A stretch of 34,784 nt of DNA from Paracoccaceae bacterium (GTDB lineage Bacteria; Pseudomonadota; Alphaproteobacteria; Rhodobacterales; Rhodobacteraceae): positions 1 through 34,784 of the forward strand of contig JAGXGW010000057.1 of the NCBI GenBank assembly GCA_024636555.1, read 5' to 3'. Shown in pieces: positions 34,752 to 34,784 of the stretch (position 1 is its first letter; each line of letters starts with the position of its first letter). The notes under the pieces were generated by a model. That model made no database searches. It was not told the DNA's origin and saw only the letters and a program-made list of their open reading frames with translations. Position numbers and translations under genes: made by a program.

Positions 34752-34784
34752 CTGTCTCTTATACACATCTCCGAGCCCACGAGA
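34752..34784. other. Illumina Nextera adapter (sequencing artefact)
   Basis: The last 33 bases begin CTGTCTCTTATACACATCT, the Tn5 mosaic-end part of the Nextera transposase adapter, and continue CCGAGCCCACGAGA, the read-2 adapter reverse complement lacking only its last base. This is untrimmed library sequence, not genomic DNA. Confidence 0.98.

Noticed and set aside
1-34784. CRISPR array, prophage or gene transfer agent cluster
   Set aside because: No regularly spaced repeats, no structural phage genes and no integrase were seen; the only repeats are the three palindromic elements and a two-unit tandem.

Overview
This 34.8 kb window is a contig from a GC-rich alphaproteobacterium, most likely of the Rhodobacterales/Roseobacter group. 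Three things suggest this: the hisS-hisZ-hisG cluster, the DUF938, DUF1489 and SlyX proteins, and a dimethylglycine-dehydrogenase-like fused flavoprotein of a kind common in roseobacters. Almost all of it is chromosomal-type housekeeping and catabolic sequence. The two ends differ. The left end breaks inside an IS630-type transposase. The last ~1.7 kb is an unrecognised accessory stretch, and the contig closes on 33 bases of Illumina Nextera adapter that are not biological.

Layout. 1-400: IS630-type transposase start and tRNA-Gln(UUG). 403-3892: an exported SH3-domain protein (minus strand), then a D-2-hydroxyacid dehydrogenase and a gamma-glutamyltransferase (plus). 4094-6598: a covalent-flavin-type dimethylglycine/sarcosine dehydrogenase. 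6707-10879 (minus): a probable five-gene operon, psd-pssA-aldo/keto reductase-D-amino-acid oxidoreductase-DUF938 methyltransferase. 11181-20588 (minus): a probable seven-gene purine operon, xdhA-xdhB-xdhC followed by a BMP-type nucleoside/purine ABC transporter (ATPase, two permeases, periplasmic binding protein), closed by a strong terminator. The tight overlaps and shared direction suggest that uptake and oxidation of hypoxanthine/xanthine are co-expressed. 20758-28828 (plus): dnaE, then a crotonase, then hisS-hisZ-hisG, with slyX between on the other strand. 28834-30627 (minus): a SulP transporter without a STAS domain and a DUF1489 protein. 30823-33084 (plus): B12-dependent ribonucleotide reductase. 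33085-34751: small unknown genes separated by hairpins.

The most striking observation is a ~70 bp palindromic repeat present three times. One copy lies between genes, just after the ggt stop. The other two lie inside genes, in frame, one in each structural subunit of xanthine dehydrogenase (xdhA and xdhB), in opposite orientations relative to the reading direction. The copies share two GC-rich hairpins and a conserved tail, and stem differences between copies are compensated so that pairing is kept. This looks like a coding-sequence-tolerant mobile palindromic element, analogous to the Rickettsia palindromic elements, here adding about 25 residues at domain-linker or loop positions of an active-looking enzyme.
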